A stretch of 64,000 nt of DNA from Chryseobacterium mulctrae (lineage in GTDB: Bacteria; Bacteroidota; Bacteroidia; Flavobacteriales; Weeksellaceae): contig NZ_VAJL01000001.1 in the NCBI RefSeq assembly GCF_006175945.1, positions 2,232,001-2,296,000 on the forward strand. Reading direction: 5' to 3'. Each line of letters opens with the position of its first letter. Within the stretch, counting starts at the first letter, position 1. The notes under the pieces were generated by a model, which saw nothing but the letters and a program-made list of their open reading frames with translations, did no database searches and was not told the DNA's origin. Below, in pieces: positions 8,302 to 17,426 of this stretch. Both the position numbers and the translations under genes were made by a program.

Positions 8302-10833
8302 ATGGATTATAAGTTTTCACAAGGTTTGAGCCAAGTGTTCAAGCAAAGCAAAAATGAAGCTAAAAGGCTGAAAAGTGAATTTCTTAATACAGAACATCTA
8401 CTTTTAGGTATTATAAAAACAGAAAACTCTGCAAAAGAAATCCTTCAAGGGCTTAATGCCGATTTAACACAGATCAGAAGAAAAATTGAAACTTTAAATA
8501 CAGCAAGTCTAAATCCTATTTCTGAGGAAGTCACTAATATTTCATTCACGAAAATGGCAGATCATTCCATTAAGCGTGCAGAATTAGAATGCAGACAATA
8601 CAAAAGCAACGAGATCAATACCGTTCACCTGCTTTTGGGCATTTTATATAAATATGAGGATCCTACTTCAAGTATTTTAGGAGCTTACGATATTGACTAT
8701 GAAGGAGTTTCAAGAGAATATCAAACAATGCTTAAAAATTCCGGAGAGGCACCTCAGAATTCGGCTTACGATGATGATGATGACAGAGAAGAATTTGAGC
8801 AGATGAGAAAGCCTACAGGAAATCTGGGTTCTTCAAAAAGTAAAACTCCAACCTTAGATAATTTTGGTAGAGATCTTACTTCTTTGGCAAGAGACGGAAA
8901 ATTAGATCCTGTAATCGGTCGTGAGAAAGAAATTGAAAGAGTTTCACAAATTTTATCAAGAAGAAAGAAAAACAATCCGTTGTTGATTGGTGAGCCCGGT
9001 GTTGGTAAATCTGCCATCGCTGAAGGTTTAGCTTTAAGAATTCAGCAGAAAAAAGTTTCGAGAGTTCTTTTTGGTAAAAGAGTAATCACGCTAGATTTGG
9101 CGAGTTTGGTTGCCGGAACAAAATACCGTGGTCAATTCGAAGAAAGAATGAAAGCGATCATGACGGAGCTTGAAAAGAACCGTGATGTCATTTTGTTCAT
9201 TGACGAATTACACACTATTGTTGGTGCTGGAAGTTCTACAGGAAGTTTAGATGCTTCAAATATGTTTAAACCGGCTTTAGCAAGAGGTGAAATTCAATGT
9301 ATTGGTGCTACAACTCTTGATGAGTACCGTCAGTATATTGAGAAAGACGGAGCTTTAGAAAGAAGATTCCAAAAAGTAATGGTGGAGCCAACTTCTATCG
9401 ATGAAACGATTCAAATTCTGAATCAGATCAAAGATAAATATGAAGAGCACCACAATGTAGTTTACACAGAAGAAGCAATTTTGGCTTGTGTCAATTTGAC
9501 ATCAAGATATATTACAGACCGATTTTTACCGGACAAAGCGATTGATGCGATGGATGAAGCAGGATCTCGTGTTTACATTAAAAACATGAAAGTTCCTACT
9601 GCCATTATCGATTTTGAAAAGAAAATTGAAGACATCAAAGAATTAAAGCAAAAAGCTGTAAAAGCTCAGGATTATCTGGAAGCAAGAAAGCTGAAAGATG
9701 AAGAAGAGCGTTTACAAATGGAGTTGAATTCTGCGCAGGATCAATGGGATAAAGATGTAAAAGAGAAAAAAGAAACGGTATCTGAAGAAAGTGTGGCAGA
9801 AGTAGTTTCTATGATGAGTGGTGTTCCTGTAACGAAAGTTGGTAAAAATGAGCTTGATAAATTGGCCGGAATGGATAATAACCTGAACGGAAAAGTTATC
9901 GGTCAGGAAGACGCTGTGAAAAAGGTGGTTAAAGCTATCCAAAGAAACAGAGCGGGATTGAAAGATCCGAACAGACCAATTGGAACATTTATTTTCTTAG
10001 GAACAACCGGTGTTGGTAAAACTGAGCTTGCAAAAGTAATGGCAAGAGAACTCTTCGATTCTGACGAAGCTTTGATCAGAATTGACATGAGTGAATATAT
10101 GGAGAAATTTGCAGTTTCAAGATTGGTTGGTGCGCCTCCGGGATACGTTGGATACGAAGAAGGTGGACAATTAACTGAAGCGGTAAGAAGAAAACCTTAT
10201 GCAGTCGTTCTTTTAGATGAGATTGAAAAAGCGCATCCGGATGTATTCAATATCTTGTTGCAAATCTTAGATGAAGGTCACGTAACAGACAGTTTAGGCA
10301 GAAAAATTGACTTTAGAAATACAATTATCATCCTTACTTCAAACATCGGAACAAGAGACATCAAAGACTTTGGTGATGGTGTAGGATTTGGAACCAACGC
10401 TAAGAAAACCAGTTCAGATTCAAGAACCAGAAGTACGATTGAAAATGCTCTTAAAAAAGCGTTTGCTCCGGAATTCCTGAACAGAATTGATGATATTGTG
10501 ATCTTCAACTCTCTTGAAAGAACTGATATTTCTAAAATTATCGATATTGAATTGGCTAAACTATATTCAAGACTTGAAAAATTAGGTTACAAAGTAGATC
10601 TAACTACCGAAGCCAAAGATTTCATCTCAGAAAAAGGTTGGGACAAAGATTTTGGTGCAAGACCATTGAAGAGAGCTATTCAGAAATATATTGAAGATTT
10701 ATTGGCAGAAATGCTGGTAAACAAGCAATTGACTGAAGGCGAAACAGTAACTTTAGATGTAAATGAAGCAAAAGACGGTTTGGAAGGAAAAACTTCGAAG
10801 CCAAAAAAATCGGCAGAAAAGTCACAATCTTAA
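8302..10833 (+). CDS. clpC: ClpC-type AAA+ unfoldase of the Clp protease
   Basis: ATP-dependent unfoldase that feeds substrates to ClpP. Domains in order over 843 residues: Clp N-domain repeats (1-145), an acidic linker (DDDDDRE), AAA-1 with Walker A GEPGVGKS (about 231-238) and Walker B ILFIDE (about 296), a middle region with a UVR motif (KAQDYLEARKLKDEEERL, about 453-470), and AAA-2 with Walker A GTTGVGKT (about 568-575) and Walker B VVLLDE (about 638). The UVR motif marks ClpC rather than ClpA or ClpB. It is monocistronic, with its own terminator. Confidence 0.96.
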   Translation: MDYKFSQGLSQVFKQSKNEAKRLKSEFLNTEHLLLGIIKTENSAKEILQGLNADLTQIRRKIETLNTASLNPISEEVTNISFTKMADHSIKRAELECRQYKSNEINTVHLLLGILYKYEDPTSSILGAYDIDYEGVSREYQTMLKNSGEAPQNSAYDDDDDREEFEQMRKPTGNLGSSKSKTPTLDNFGRDLTSLARDGKLDPVIGREKEIERVSQILSRRKKNNPLLIGEPGVGKSAIAEGLALRIQQKKVSRVLFGKRVITLDLASLVAGTKYRGQFEERMKAIMTELEKNRDVILFIDELHTIVGAGSSTGSLDASNMFKPALARGEIQCIGATTLDEYRQYIEKDGALERRFQKVMVEPTSIDETIQILNQIKDKYEEHHNVVYTEEAILACVNLTSRYITDRFLPDKAIDAMDEAGSRVYIKNMKVPTAIIDFEKKIEDIKELKQKAVKAQDYLEARKLKDEEERLQMELNSAQDQWDKDVKEKKETVSEESVAEVVSMMSGVPVTKVGKNELDKLAGMDNNLNGKVIGQEDAVKKVVKAIQRNRAGLKDPNRPIGTFIFLGTTGVGKTELAKVMARELFDSDEALIRIDMSEYMEKFAVSRLVGAPPGYVGYEEGGQLTEAVRRKPYAVVLLDEIEKAHPDVFNILLQILDEGHVTDSLGRKIDFRNTIIILTSNIGTRDIKDFGDGVGFGTNAKKTSSDSRTRSTIENALKKAFAPEFLNRIDDIVIFNSLERTDISKIIDIELAKLYSRLEKLGYKVDLTTEAKDFISEKGWDKDFGARPLKRAIQKYIEDLLAEMLVNKQLTEGETVTLDVNEAKDGLEGKTSKPKKSAEKSQS

Positions 10834-10858
10834 ATAATTAATTTAATTATAAATAAAA

Positions 10859-10886
10859 GCATCGGGAAATTCTCGATGCTTTTGTT
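10859..10886 (+). terminator. rho-independent terminator of clpC
   Basis: AAGCATCG ... CGATGCTT forms a strong stem beginning 25 bp after the clpC stop and is followed by a T-rich stretch. Confidence 0.8.
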
Positions 10887-10926
10887 ATTTTTATAATAAT
10901 AGATTATGATAATTCACAATTGTTTG

Positions 10927-10934
10927 TATTTTTG
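10927..10934 (+). promoter_or_regulatory. -7 promoter box
   Basis: TATTTTTG matches TAnnTTTG and lies 38 bp before the ATG of the T9SS propeller gene at 10972. No TTG at the expected -33 distance. Confidence 0.35.
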
Positions 10935-10971
10935 TATAAACCATTAATAATCATAAAAATATTAATTGAAT

Positions 10972-12759
10972 ATGAGGTCAAAAAATCTATTTTTTCTGTT
11001 ATTTTCTTCAAGTCTGTTTGCCCAAGGTTTTAACTATGAAAGAGATTGGGCGACTTACTTTGGTGGAACAAATTCTTACCTTACAGGGATTTATGAAGAT
11101 AGCTCAAATAATATATCCGCAGATGTTATAACAACTTATCTAAGTCCTACTGGAGGAATCACTCCTGTTTCTTATTATAATCAGTTTGTAACTCCTGGAG
11201 GTCAAACATATACCGGAAATAATTCTAATAACTTATATGGCAAGTTTTCATCTTCAGGAAATCTCTTACAAGCAGAATATAAAGCATATTATTTACCTAC
11301 ATCAAAACAAGCAACTTATTTCAGAGATGATCTTGGAAACCGATATGATATTGAGAATAATATTACAGCTTATACAACGCTTCCTTCCGGAGCCTGGCAA
11401 CCAAACAATAACGAGTCTACAGATGTAATTTTTGCTAAATATGATATCAATAATAATCTCTTATGGAAAACCTACATTCCCAATACCGGAGAATATAATA
11501 ATTTTGAAGTAGACAATAACGGGAATATTTATATCACTGGTCATACCAAATGGCAGACTTTAGGAGATCCGGGCACTTTTCAGCAGAATTTTGAGCATGT
11601 TTATGATACCTCCGGAGCACTTTTACCTAACACATATATTCTAAAATTAAATCCACAAGGTCAAAAATTATGGGCAACATATACCCCCTCCAGCTCAATA
11701 AACGGAATAACAGTTTATGAAAATAATCTTTACATTTTTGGACACAATGATTTAAAAACAACACAATCAACATTATCTTCACCCAATACTTTTCAGACCG
11801 CAAAAGGAGGGCAGTTTATTTCAAAAATTGATGGAATAACAGGACAAAGAGTTTGGGGAACCTATTATGGTACCCCAGGAAATACGCTTGATGCAGGTCT
11901 TTCTGATATAAAAGCGGACGAAACAGGAGTCTATGTAACAGGAATGACTTTTGGTGTGATGGGTGATATTTATTATGCCATGGAAGGTGCTTATAAACAT
12001 CAAACTACCGATGGCTTTGATATGTTTATTACAAAATTCAACCTTTCTGGAAATAGAGTTTGGAGTACATACATAGGAACTGATGGATATGATTCTTACA
12101 GTGGAGACAGAGGTCTTGATATAAAAAATGGTAAATTACTTTTCACTGGATTAAATCAGGGAAATTATAATATTTCAACTCCTGGAGCTTTTGTCAGCAC
12201 AAAACCTAACGCGAATAGCGAGGATCTCTTTTTTGGTATTCTGAATACCAATAATGGACAGCCAGATTTTATTTCCTACTACGGAGGTAATGTTAATAAC
12301 CCTTTGGGAGCTGTTGATGCAAGGTGTAGTTTTTCAAAATTTTCCCCTGGATTTTATCTGTATGGAGCAACTTATCGAAACAACGGCTTTACATCAACAA
12401 ATGCTTACCAGCAAGGAATTATTTATCCTGCAGGAGTTACAATGGGACGTTCCGGATTTATTGCTAAATTCAATCCGAAATTTCTATCTACTTCTGAAAT
12501 AAATTCTTCTGAAGATATTGTTCTCTACAACAATCCGAATAATGGAAATTTCTGTTTAAAAGGGTCTGTTTTAAATAAAGAACCACATATCATAAGTATT
12601 AATGATATTTCCGGAAGACTAGTTTATTCTAGAAACCTTCAAAAAAACAAAGAAGAGCATTTTAACCTTGAAGGTCAGCTTTCAAAAGGAAATTATATTC
12701 TGTCAATAAAAAATACAGCTAAAACCTTAATAAAAAGCTTTAAATTAATTATTAAATGA
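10972..12759 (+). CDS. T9SS-secreted beta-propeller protein
   Basis: Secreted protein of 595 residues. A signal peptide (NLFFLLFSSSLFAQG) is followed by repeated blades marked by WATYFGG, LWKTYIP, LWATYTP, VWGTYYG and VWSTYIG, the pattern of SBBP-type beta-propellers. The last about 80 residues (YNNPNNGNF ... DISGRLVYS ... SKGNYILSIKN ... FKLIIK) are a type A T9SS C-terminal sorting domain, so it should be exported and anchored or released by the Por system. The ATG at 10972 is preferred over the TTG at 10966. A paralogue lies at 17427-19247. The ligand or substrate is unknown. Confidence 0.88.
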   Translation: MRSKNLFFLLFSSSLFAQGFNYERDWATYFGGTNSYLTGIYEDSSNNISADVITTYLSPTGGITPVSYYNQFVTPGGQTYTGNNSNNLYGKFSSSGNLLQAEYKAYYLPTSKQATYFRDDLGNRYDIENNITAYTTLPSGAWQPNNNESTDVIFAKYDINNNLLWKTYIPNTGEYNNFEVDNNGNIYITGHTKWQTLGDPGTFQQNFEHVYDTSGALLPNTYILKLNPQGQKLWATYTPSSSINGITVYENNLYIFGHNDLKTTQSTLSSPNTFQTAKGGQFISKIDGITGQRVWGTYYGTPGNTLDAGLSDIKADETGVYVTGMTFGVMGDIYYAMEGAYKHQTTDGFDMFITKFNLSGNRVWSTYIGTDGYDSYSGDRGLDIKNGKLLFTGLNQGNYNISTPGAFVSTKPNANSEDLFFGILNTNNGQPDFISYYGGNVNNPLGAVDARCSFSKFSPGFYLYGATYRNNGFTSTNAYQQGIIYPAGVTMGRSGFIAKFNPKFLSTSEINSSEDIVLYNNPNNGNFCLKGSVLNKEPHIISINDISGRLVYSRNLQKNKEEHFNLEGQLSKGNYILSIKNTAKTLIKSFKLIIK

Positions 12760-12765
12760 TAAATC

Positions 12766-12796
12766 AAAAGCATCAGAATTTTTCTGATGCTTTTTT
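12766..12796. terminator. bidirectional terminator
   Basis: AAAAGCATCAGAA pairs with TTCTGATGCTTTT over a short T loop, with a T tract on the plus side. It sits between the convergent propeller and outer-membrane barrel genes. Confidence 0.85.
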
Positions 12797-12807
12797 ATAT
12801 AAATCTT

Positions 12808-13335
12808 TTAAAGTCCAACCACAAAACCCACACTAGGAATCAATCCCCCAGAAAAAACACTACTATTTTCTTTATACAAAACATTGTACATCAAACCAAT
12901 CTGCATAAAAGAATTATTCCCGATTTGTTGCATATAACCTCCTCCCAAATATAAAGCAGTCTCTTGCTGATCGTTTTTGAAATCGTAATATTTGTCTTCA
13001 TAATTGATGAAAAAATGCTGCAGATTTCCACTCACAAAGAAAGATCTTGCAAAATAATAATTGACAAAAGGACCAAAACCAAACATCGTCGATTTATAAA
13101 AATCCGAAGTCTGCCAGGAAACGCTTCCAATTAAACCGGCCTCCAAATCATTGGTCAGTCGGTAACCAACTCTCGGTGCAACCTGAAGATTAAAATAAGA
13201 ATTACTTCCGAAACCAACACCTAATCCTCCACCGAAAGTCCACTTATTTGTTTCAGCAGTGGGTGTTCCTATTGCAACTTGAGAAAATGACAATCCGGAA
13301 ATCAGGATAAATAAAGAAATAAACAGTTTTTTCAT
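12808..13335 (-). CDS. small outer-membrane beta-barrel protein
   Basis: A 175-residue exported protein from the ATG at 13333-13335 (MKKLFISLFILISGLSFSQ is a clear signal peptide); the longer frame start at 13359 would bury it. The mature part alternates hydrophobic and polar residues and is rich in glycine and aromatics (GGGLGVGFGSNSYFNLQVAP, FGFGPFVNYYFA), and it ends in a membrane-strand-like IPSVGFVVGL. This fits an OmpX/OmpA-like 8-stranded barrel. The function cannot be told. It stands alone, divergent from mnmA. Confidence 0.8.
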   Translation of the reverse strand: MKKLFISLFILISGLSFSQVAIGTPTAETNKWTFGGGLGVGFGSNSYFNLQVAPRVGYRLTNDLEAGLIGSVSWQTSDFYKSTMFGFGPFVNYYFARSFFVSGNLQHFFINYEDKYYDFKNDQQETALYLGGGYMQQIGNNSFMQIGLMYNVLYKENSSVFSGGLIPSVGFVVGL

Positions 13336-13417
13336 ATTAGATATTTTTTTGGTGAACATTTAAACAACGATTTTGTGTTACTATCGTTTTTATCAATGTA
13401 TAAAATTATCATTTTTT

Positions 13418-13443
13418 TTGTGAATAGGATTATCGTAATTTTG
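13418..13443 (+). promoter_or_regulatory. mnmA promoter
   Basis: TTG at 13418-13420 and TAATTTTG at 13436-13443 resemble the Bacteroidota -33/-7 pair, though the 15-bp spacing is short. The ATG follows 46 bp later. Confidence 0.4.
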
Positions 13444-13489
13444 CGGCTCAACTAAGAGCTCCCGTTAAGAGTTTCGTAAAATTGAATAT

Positions 13490-14677
13490 ATGAAAGTAGT
13501 AGTAGGTCTCTCAGGAGGCGTAGATTCAAGCGTTACAGCGTATTTGCTGCAGCAACAAGGGCATGAAGTAGTTGCTCTTTTTATGAGAAACTGGAATGAT
13601 GCATCTGTAACTTTAGAAGATGAATGTCCGTGGATTGAGGACAGTAATGACGCTTTAATGGTTGCTCAAAAACTGGGAATTCCGTTTCAGGTGATTGACA
13701 TGAGCGACCTTTATAAAGAGCGTATCGTTGATTATATGTTTGACGAATATCAGAAAGGAAGGACTCCCAATCCTGATGTTCTGTGCAACAGAGAAGTAAA
13801 GTTTGATGTTTTTATGAAAACGGCAATGTCTTTAGGTGCTGATAAAGTGGCGACAGGACATTACGCAAGAGTAGATTCTACTTTTGATGAAAACGGAAAG
13901 GAAATCTTTCATTTGTTGGCAGGAAAAGACAACAATAAAGATCAGTCGTACTTTCTTTGTCAGCTGAATCAGGATCAATTGTCTAAAGCATTGTTTCCGA
14001 TTGGTGAACTGACGAAGCCTGAAGTAAGAGAAATTGCAAAAGAAATTGGTTTGGTAACTGCAGATAAAAAAGATTCTCAGGGACTTTGTTTTATCGGAAA
14101 AGTAAGTCTTCCACAATTTTTACAACAGCAATTGGTTCCGAAAGAAGGTGAAATTATAGAAATTTTCAAAGACTCTCCCCTTTTCGCACAGGAAACGCCA
14201 AGTTTTTCATCTAAAGAGGAAGAATTAGAATTTTTAAGCCAAAAAATTAATTATAAAAAAGCTGACGGAAAAGTAATCGGAAAGCATCAAGGTGCTCAAT
14301 TTTTCACGATTGGACAAAGCAAAGGATTAGGAATCGGCGGACATAAAGAAAGCTGTTTTATCGTATCGAGAGATATGGAAAACAATATTATTTTCGTGGG
14401 AGAAGGTCACAGCTTTCCGGGATTGCATAAAAAAGCACTAAAAATTGATAATTCTGAGCTGCATTGGGTTCGGGAAGATTTAAGATTAAAAAATGGAGAA
14501 TCGGTGGAAGTGATGGCGAGATTCCGTTACAGACAAGAACTTCAGAAAGCTATGATTTATCAGTTTGAAAATAGTTTTTTTGTAGAATTTGAAAAGCCTC
14601 AATCGGCCATTGCAGAAGGCCAATTTGCAGCTTGGTACATTGATGATGAATTGATTGGAAGCGGAGTAATTTCATAA
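13490..14677 (+). CDS. mnmA: tRNA 2-thiouridine synthase MnmA
   Basis: MnmA thiolates U34 of tRNAs for Lys, Glu and Gln using ATP and relayed persulfide sulfur. Seen in 395 residues: the PP-loop GLSGGVDSS (6-14), the catalytic cysteine in [11 protein letters not shown] (about residue 100) and the second cysteine in GLCFIGK (about 200), both at the positions known for the family, plus the C-terminal beta-barrel domain. It is slightly longer than E. coli MnmA because of an insertion near 235-260. It is monocistronic. MnmG, which modifies the same wobble base, is encoded at 45860. Confidence 0.95.
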   Translation: MKVVVGLSGGVDSSVTAYLLQQQGHEVVALFMRNWNDASVTLEDECPWIEDSNDALMVAQKLGIPFQVIDMSDLYKERIVDYMFDEYQKGRTPNPDVLCNREVKFDVFMKTAMSLGADKVATGHYARVDSTFDENGKEIFHLLAGKDNNKDQSYFLCQLNQDQLSKALFPIGELTKPEVREIAKEIGLVTADKKDSQGLCFIGKVSLPQFLQQQLVPKEGEIIEIFKDSPLFAQETPSFSSKEEELEFLSQKINYKKADGKVIGKHQGAQFFTIGQSKGLGIGGHKESCFIVSRDMENNIIFVGEGHSFPGLHKKALKIDNSELHWVREDLRLKNGESVEVMARFRYRQELQKAMIYQFENSFFVEFEKPQSAIAEGQFAAWYIDDELIGSGVIS

Positions 14678-14693
14678 TTTAGCACTGAATTTT

Positions 14694-14805
14694 TAACGCA
14701 AAGATCTTAATTTTTAAGCTTATTATTTTAAGGAGCAAAGAAGGGCGACAAGTCGCTGATGAAGCTTAAATAAAACTTGCGAAAATCAAGCTTTTTGTTA
14801 AGAAA
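14694..14805. repeat. intergenic repeat, ACGCAAAG family, copy A
   Basis: Shares with 22042-22132 the ordered blocks ACGCAAAG, TTAATTT, TATTATTT, AAGGAGCAAAGAA, GGCGACAA(n)GTCGCTGA and GAAGCTT. The GCGAC/GTCGC part is a hairpin. No ORF is present; the rest of the 14678-14908 gap shows nothing else. Confidence 0.65.
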
Positions 14806-14908
14806 TTTATTATTGCTTAATTCAAATTCAGGTTAATGTAAAAAGTTTTCTGTAACATATTTCAGATTGTGATACTTACTCAGTAAATAACAATTAAAAA
14901 TATTTATC

Positions 14909-15112
14909 ATGAAAACGACTTTAAAAAATCAGTACGCTTACGTCAACCAAATTTTAATTGCGGTAGTTTCTGCAACTTTAGGGTACAATCTTTACCAGGA
15001 AATTGTACATCCAGAAAATTCAAGATTAACGATAAGCATTATCTTGGTGGTTTTAACTTATATTATGGTTGAAAAATATGGTTATAAACCTGAAAAAGAA
15101 ATTCAGAAATAA
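14909..15112 (+). CDS. small 2-TM hypothetical protein
   Basis: A 67-residue protein with two predicted membrane helices (about 13-28 and 38-53) and a charged C-terminus (EKYGYKPEKEIQK). I do not recognise it. It has its own terminator, which supports it being a real gene. It is not one of the 2TM-domain proteins encoded just downstream: the FYG and WEEKKI motifs are absent. Confidence 0.55.
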   Translation: MKTTLKNQYAYVNQILIAVVSATLGYNLYQEIVHPENSRLTISIILVVLTYIMVEKYGYKPEKEIQK

Positions 15113-15123
15113 TTTAAAATAGA

Positions 15124-15150
15124 GGTTTGAAGAAATTCAAGCCTTTTTTT
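15124..15150 (+). terminator. rho-independent terminator
   Basis: GGTTTGAA (15124-15131) pairs with TTCAAGCC (15136-15143, one G-U pair), followed by seven T. It ends the 67-residue gene and touches the 3' end of the convergent gene. Confidence 0.75.
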
Positions 15151-15523
15151 AATCGGTTTTAGCAGTCGCTACCACAGCCAAAAATGAGACGATCATTACA
15201 GCGCATGCAGAAATTAGAAACAAAAGCATGTAAAGAAAATAATCGTTTTTAAGTTTTCGGGGAATCAATTTATGGATGATGTAGAGCAAGATCGGAAATA
15301 ATAAACTTGCCCCCAAATTGGCCAGTCTGCCAGAAAAACTAATTACTCTTGTTTTATCATTAAAAGAATGTACCGCTGTAAACCAACATACACCCAAAAG
15401 AATAACCATAAATATCGTTTGATAGGCAGTGCGGTGATTTTTACGCTTTTCTGTATTAATTAAATAAAAAACACTGCCAATTATAAACAGTACAATAAAA
15501 AGGATTATAAATACTTCAAACAT
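15149..15523 (-). CDS. hypothetical 4-TM membrane protein
   Basis: A 124-residue integral membrane protein of unknown family. Four hydrophobic helices are visible (about 3-22, 35-51, 66-86 and 97-118). It starts 12 bp after the stop of the LytTR regulator on the same strand, so it is probably the last gene of the operon of three 2TM proteins, the LytTR regulator and this protein. That context suggests it belongs to the same membrane-linked signalling unit. Confidence 0.55.
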   Translation of the reverse strand: MFEVFIILFIVLFIIGSVFYLINTEKRKNHRTAYQTIFMVILLGVCWFTAVHSFNDKTRVISFSGRLANLGASLLFPILLYIIHKLIPRKLKNDYFLYMLLFLISACAVMIVSFLAVVATAKTD

Positions 15524-15535
15524 TCTGCAAAACTA

Positions 15536-16279
15536 TTAATTAACCAACCAATCTTTAAAATCTTTTACCCTTTCACGGCTCACCGTAATTTCTTCTTTTG
15601 GCTGAAAATTGAGCTCCACTTTATAATTGGGCGAAGTATGAATATTTTTAATGTAATCTGAATTGATAATAAACTGCCTGTTGACACGGAAAAACTTCTT
15701 ATCATCAAGCACATCCGTTAATTCATCTAAAGTAAATTCTGAAGGATAAACCCTGTCCTGAGTCTGCAGATAAACAATTTTATTTTCACTAAAAAAACAA
15801 CTTATTTCCGGAGTCTGTACAATCTTCAGATTATAGCCAATCTTTACTAAAATTCTCGACAGGATTGTTTTTTCTTTTTTAATCAATTGCTTGATTTCGT
15901 GTGAATTAACCAACTCACTTGAAGGAATAAATGATTTGAATTTTTCTATAGCTCCGGCAAGATCTTCTTCCATAATGGGTTTCAAAAGATAATCGATGCT
16001 GTTGAGTTTAAAAGCCTTCAACGTATACTGATCAAAAGCCGTGGTATAAATAATGAAAGCTTTGGTTGAAATTTTTTCAAAAATATCAAACGAAAGACCG
16101 TCTCCTAAAACAATGTCTGAAAAGATAAGTTGCGGATGCTCATTCTCGGCAAACCAGCTTACCGCTTCTTCCACAGATCCCAGGTTGGCAACCAATTGCA
16201 GGTCAGGAAAAAGACTCAACATTCTTTCTAATTTTCTTGCGGCAGGTTTCTCGTCTTCGATGATGACTGTCTTGATCAT
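15536..16279 (-). CDS. LytTR-family response regulator
   Basis: Two-component response regulator of 247 residues. The receiver domain (1-120) has the acidic pair near 9-10 (IIEDE), phospho-acceptor D55 in LIFSDIVLGDG and the later T and K (TTAFDQY, YLLKPI). The C-terminal LytTR DNA-binding domain (about 150-247) has the typical VYPSEFTLDELTDVLDD and FFRVNRQFIINSDYI segments. LytTR domains bind short direct repeats with about 21-22 bp period; three such sites occur in this locus. The natural partner is the LytS-type kinase at 19594-20907. Confidence 0.93.
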   Translation of the reverse strand: MIKTVIIEDEKPAARKLERMLSLFPDLQLVANLGSVEEAVSWFAENEHPQLIFSDIVLGDGLSFDIFEKISTKAFIIYTTAFDQYTLKAFKLNSIDYLLKPIMEEDLAGAIEKFKSFIPSSELVNSHEIKQLIKKEKTILSRILVKIGYNLKIVQTPEISCFFSENKIVYLQTQDRVYPSEFTLDELTDVLDDKKFFRVNRQFIINSDYIKNIHTSPNYKVELNFQPKEEITVSRERVKDFKDWLVN

Positions 16280-16330
16280 TACTTGGCTTTTAGTTTAATT
16301 TTAAATAAAAATAATCAAATCTTTTTAGTT

Positions 16331-16603
16331 TTAAAAATTAATCGACTTTTTCGACTTCTTAAGTTCTTCTTCAAGCATCTGATTTTCCCATTTAGCATCA
16401 AATATAAAAAGATCTATAGCTTTCACTCCTAAAATTATTGCCCAAATCGTAAGAATAAACCATCCTTGAAAATTGTGGTCTGTTCCAGAATATTTAATAA
16501 AATTTCTGATCAGAATAAATCCGGCAACGATTGCAAACCACATGCAGTTTTTATAGAATGATCTCAGCCTTTTTACTCTTTGTTGTGCGCTATTATAGTC
16601 CAT
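16331..16603 (-). CDS. 2TM domain protein (third copy)
   Basis: A 90-residue protein of the 2TM-domain family: an N-terminal amphipathic segment AQQRVKRLRSFYKN, two membrane helices (about 23-39 and 48-66) and a basic C-terminal tail KWENQMLEEELKK. It is the most diverged of the five copies: FYG is FYK and WEEKKI is WENQML. It lies between the second copy and the LytTR regulator on the same strand (gaps 38 and 51 bp). The domain's molecular role is not established; association with LytTR systems is known. Confidence 0.85.
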   Translation of the reverse strand: MDYNSAQQRVKRLRSFYKNCMWFAIVAGFILIRNFIKYSGTDHNFQGWFILTIWAIILGVKAIDLFIFDAKWENQMLEEELKKSKKSINF

Positions 16604-16641
16604 TGTATTAATTTTTTAATGATTATTATTTAAAGTAATTT

Positions 16642-16914
16642 TTAGTTCTTCATCTCCTGCTCTATCAATTGTTTTATTTTCTTTTCTTCCCAGTTTTTAC
16701 CCGTAAAAAGATAAAATGCGTAGCCCAGAATACTTATTCCAAAACCGAATAACGGGAACCAAAACCATTGTAATTCGGGATTTATTTTCATATTGATAAA
16801 AATTAAATAAGGCGTGAGCAAAAAACATCCAGTCAGCATAATGTAGAATTTTTTTATTTCTTTCATTCTGCTTTTGGCAGACTTATACCGCTGTTTCTCA
16901 AGATTATTTTCCAT
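16642..16914 (-). CDS. 2TM domain protein (second copy)
   Basis: A 90-residue 2TM-domain protein. The family pattern is complete: SAKSRMKEIKKFY before the first helix, helices near 24-41 and 53-70, and the tail NWEEKKIKQLIEQEM. It starts 6 bp after the preceding 2TM gene, so the two are translated from one message. The tail is almost the same as in the kinase-fused copy, which suggests that the copies share a partner or form mixed oligomers (inference). Confidence 0.87.
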   Translation of the reverse strand: MENNLEKQRYKSAKSRMKEIKKFYIMLTGCFLLTPYLIFINMKINPELQWFWFPLFGFGISILGYAFYLFTGKNWEEKKIKQLIEQEMKN

Positions 16915-16920
16915 TATTGA

Positions 16921-17217
16921 TTATTTACGTATGCTTCTTTGTTGCTCCTCCTCCATCAATTCTTTTATTTTTTTCTCTTCCCAGTTTTTACCTATTCCAA
17001 AAGTGCTTACTGCATGTATGGTAAGACCTAATCCCCAACCCAACATTGGCCAGTAAAACCATAAATGACCAGGCGATGTCAAAAGATTTAAAATCAATAA
17101 AAAAGGAATAACCAAGCAATAAGAAGTAAGATTACCGTAAAACCCTTTTAAATCTTTTACTCTTCTTGCTGCTTTTCTGTACGCTAAATTTTCTTTGTTT
17201 AATGATAAATTTTCCAT
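16921..17217 (-). CDS. 2TM domain protein (first copy, operon leader)
   Basis: A 98-residue 2TM-domain protein, the first gene of the minus-strand operon that ends with the LytTR regulator. It is strikingly like the C-terminus of the kinase at 19594-20907: RRVKDLKGFYGNLTSYCLVI here against KRVKEIKGFYGNLISYCTVI there, then PMLGWGLG and KNWEEKKIKELM. Its promoter region carries the best copy of the predicted LytTR operator (17302-17333) and a TACATTTG -7 box. Confidence 0.88.
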   Translation of the reverse strand: MENLSLNKENLAYRKAARRVKDLKGFYGNLTSYCLVIPFLLILNLLTSPGHLWFYWPMLGWGLGLTIHAVSTFGIGKNWEEKKIKELMEEEQQRSIRK

Positions 17218-17260
17218 GATCTTTTATTTTTAAATTACTATTTGTTTGTTTTTCTTGAGA

Positions 17261-17333
17261 CAAATGTAGAACAGATCACGTTCTCAAATCAATTTAATAT
17301 GACCGAGCTGTAGAATTTAATAACTGAACTGTA
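17261..17333 (-). promoter_or_regulatory. predicted LytTR operator and promoter of the 2TM-LytTR operon
   Basis: Read on the minus strand, TACAGTTCAGT (17333-17323) and TACAGCTCGGT (17312-17302) are direct repeats with 21-bp period. The -7 box TACATTTG is at 17268-17261, 34 bp downstream of the proximal repeat; a TTG lies 16 bp upstream of it. The same layout occurs upstream of the kinase and the TonB-dependent receptor. The region is shared with the divergent T9SS gene. Confidence 0.55.
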
Positions 17334-17426
17334 AAAATGAAATATGAAAAGATCGATAAACAAAAACAATTAAATCACATTTATAAGAATTTTATATATT
17401 TACATCAACATCAAACGAGAATATAT

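Noticed and set aside
13444..13480. A possible tRNA or structured RNA just before mnmA
   Set aside because: CTAAGAGCTC-type pairing is short, there is no T-loop or anticodon arm, and the stretch fits an ordinary leader.
17337..17426. 30-residue extension before the T9SS protein
   Set aside because: It would precede a complete signal peptide and cover the operator region.
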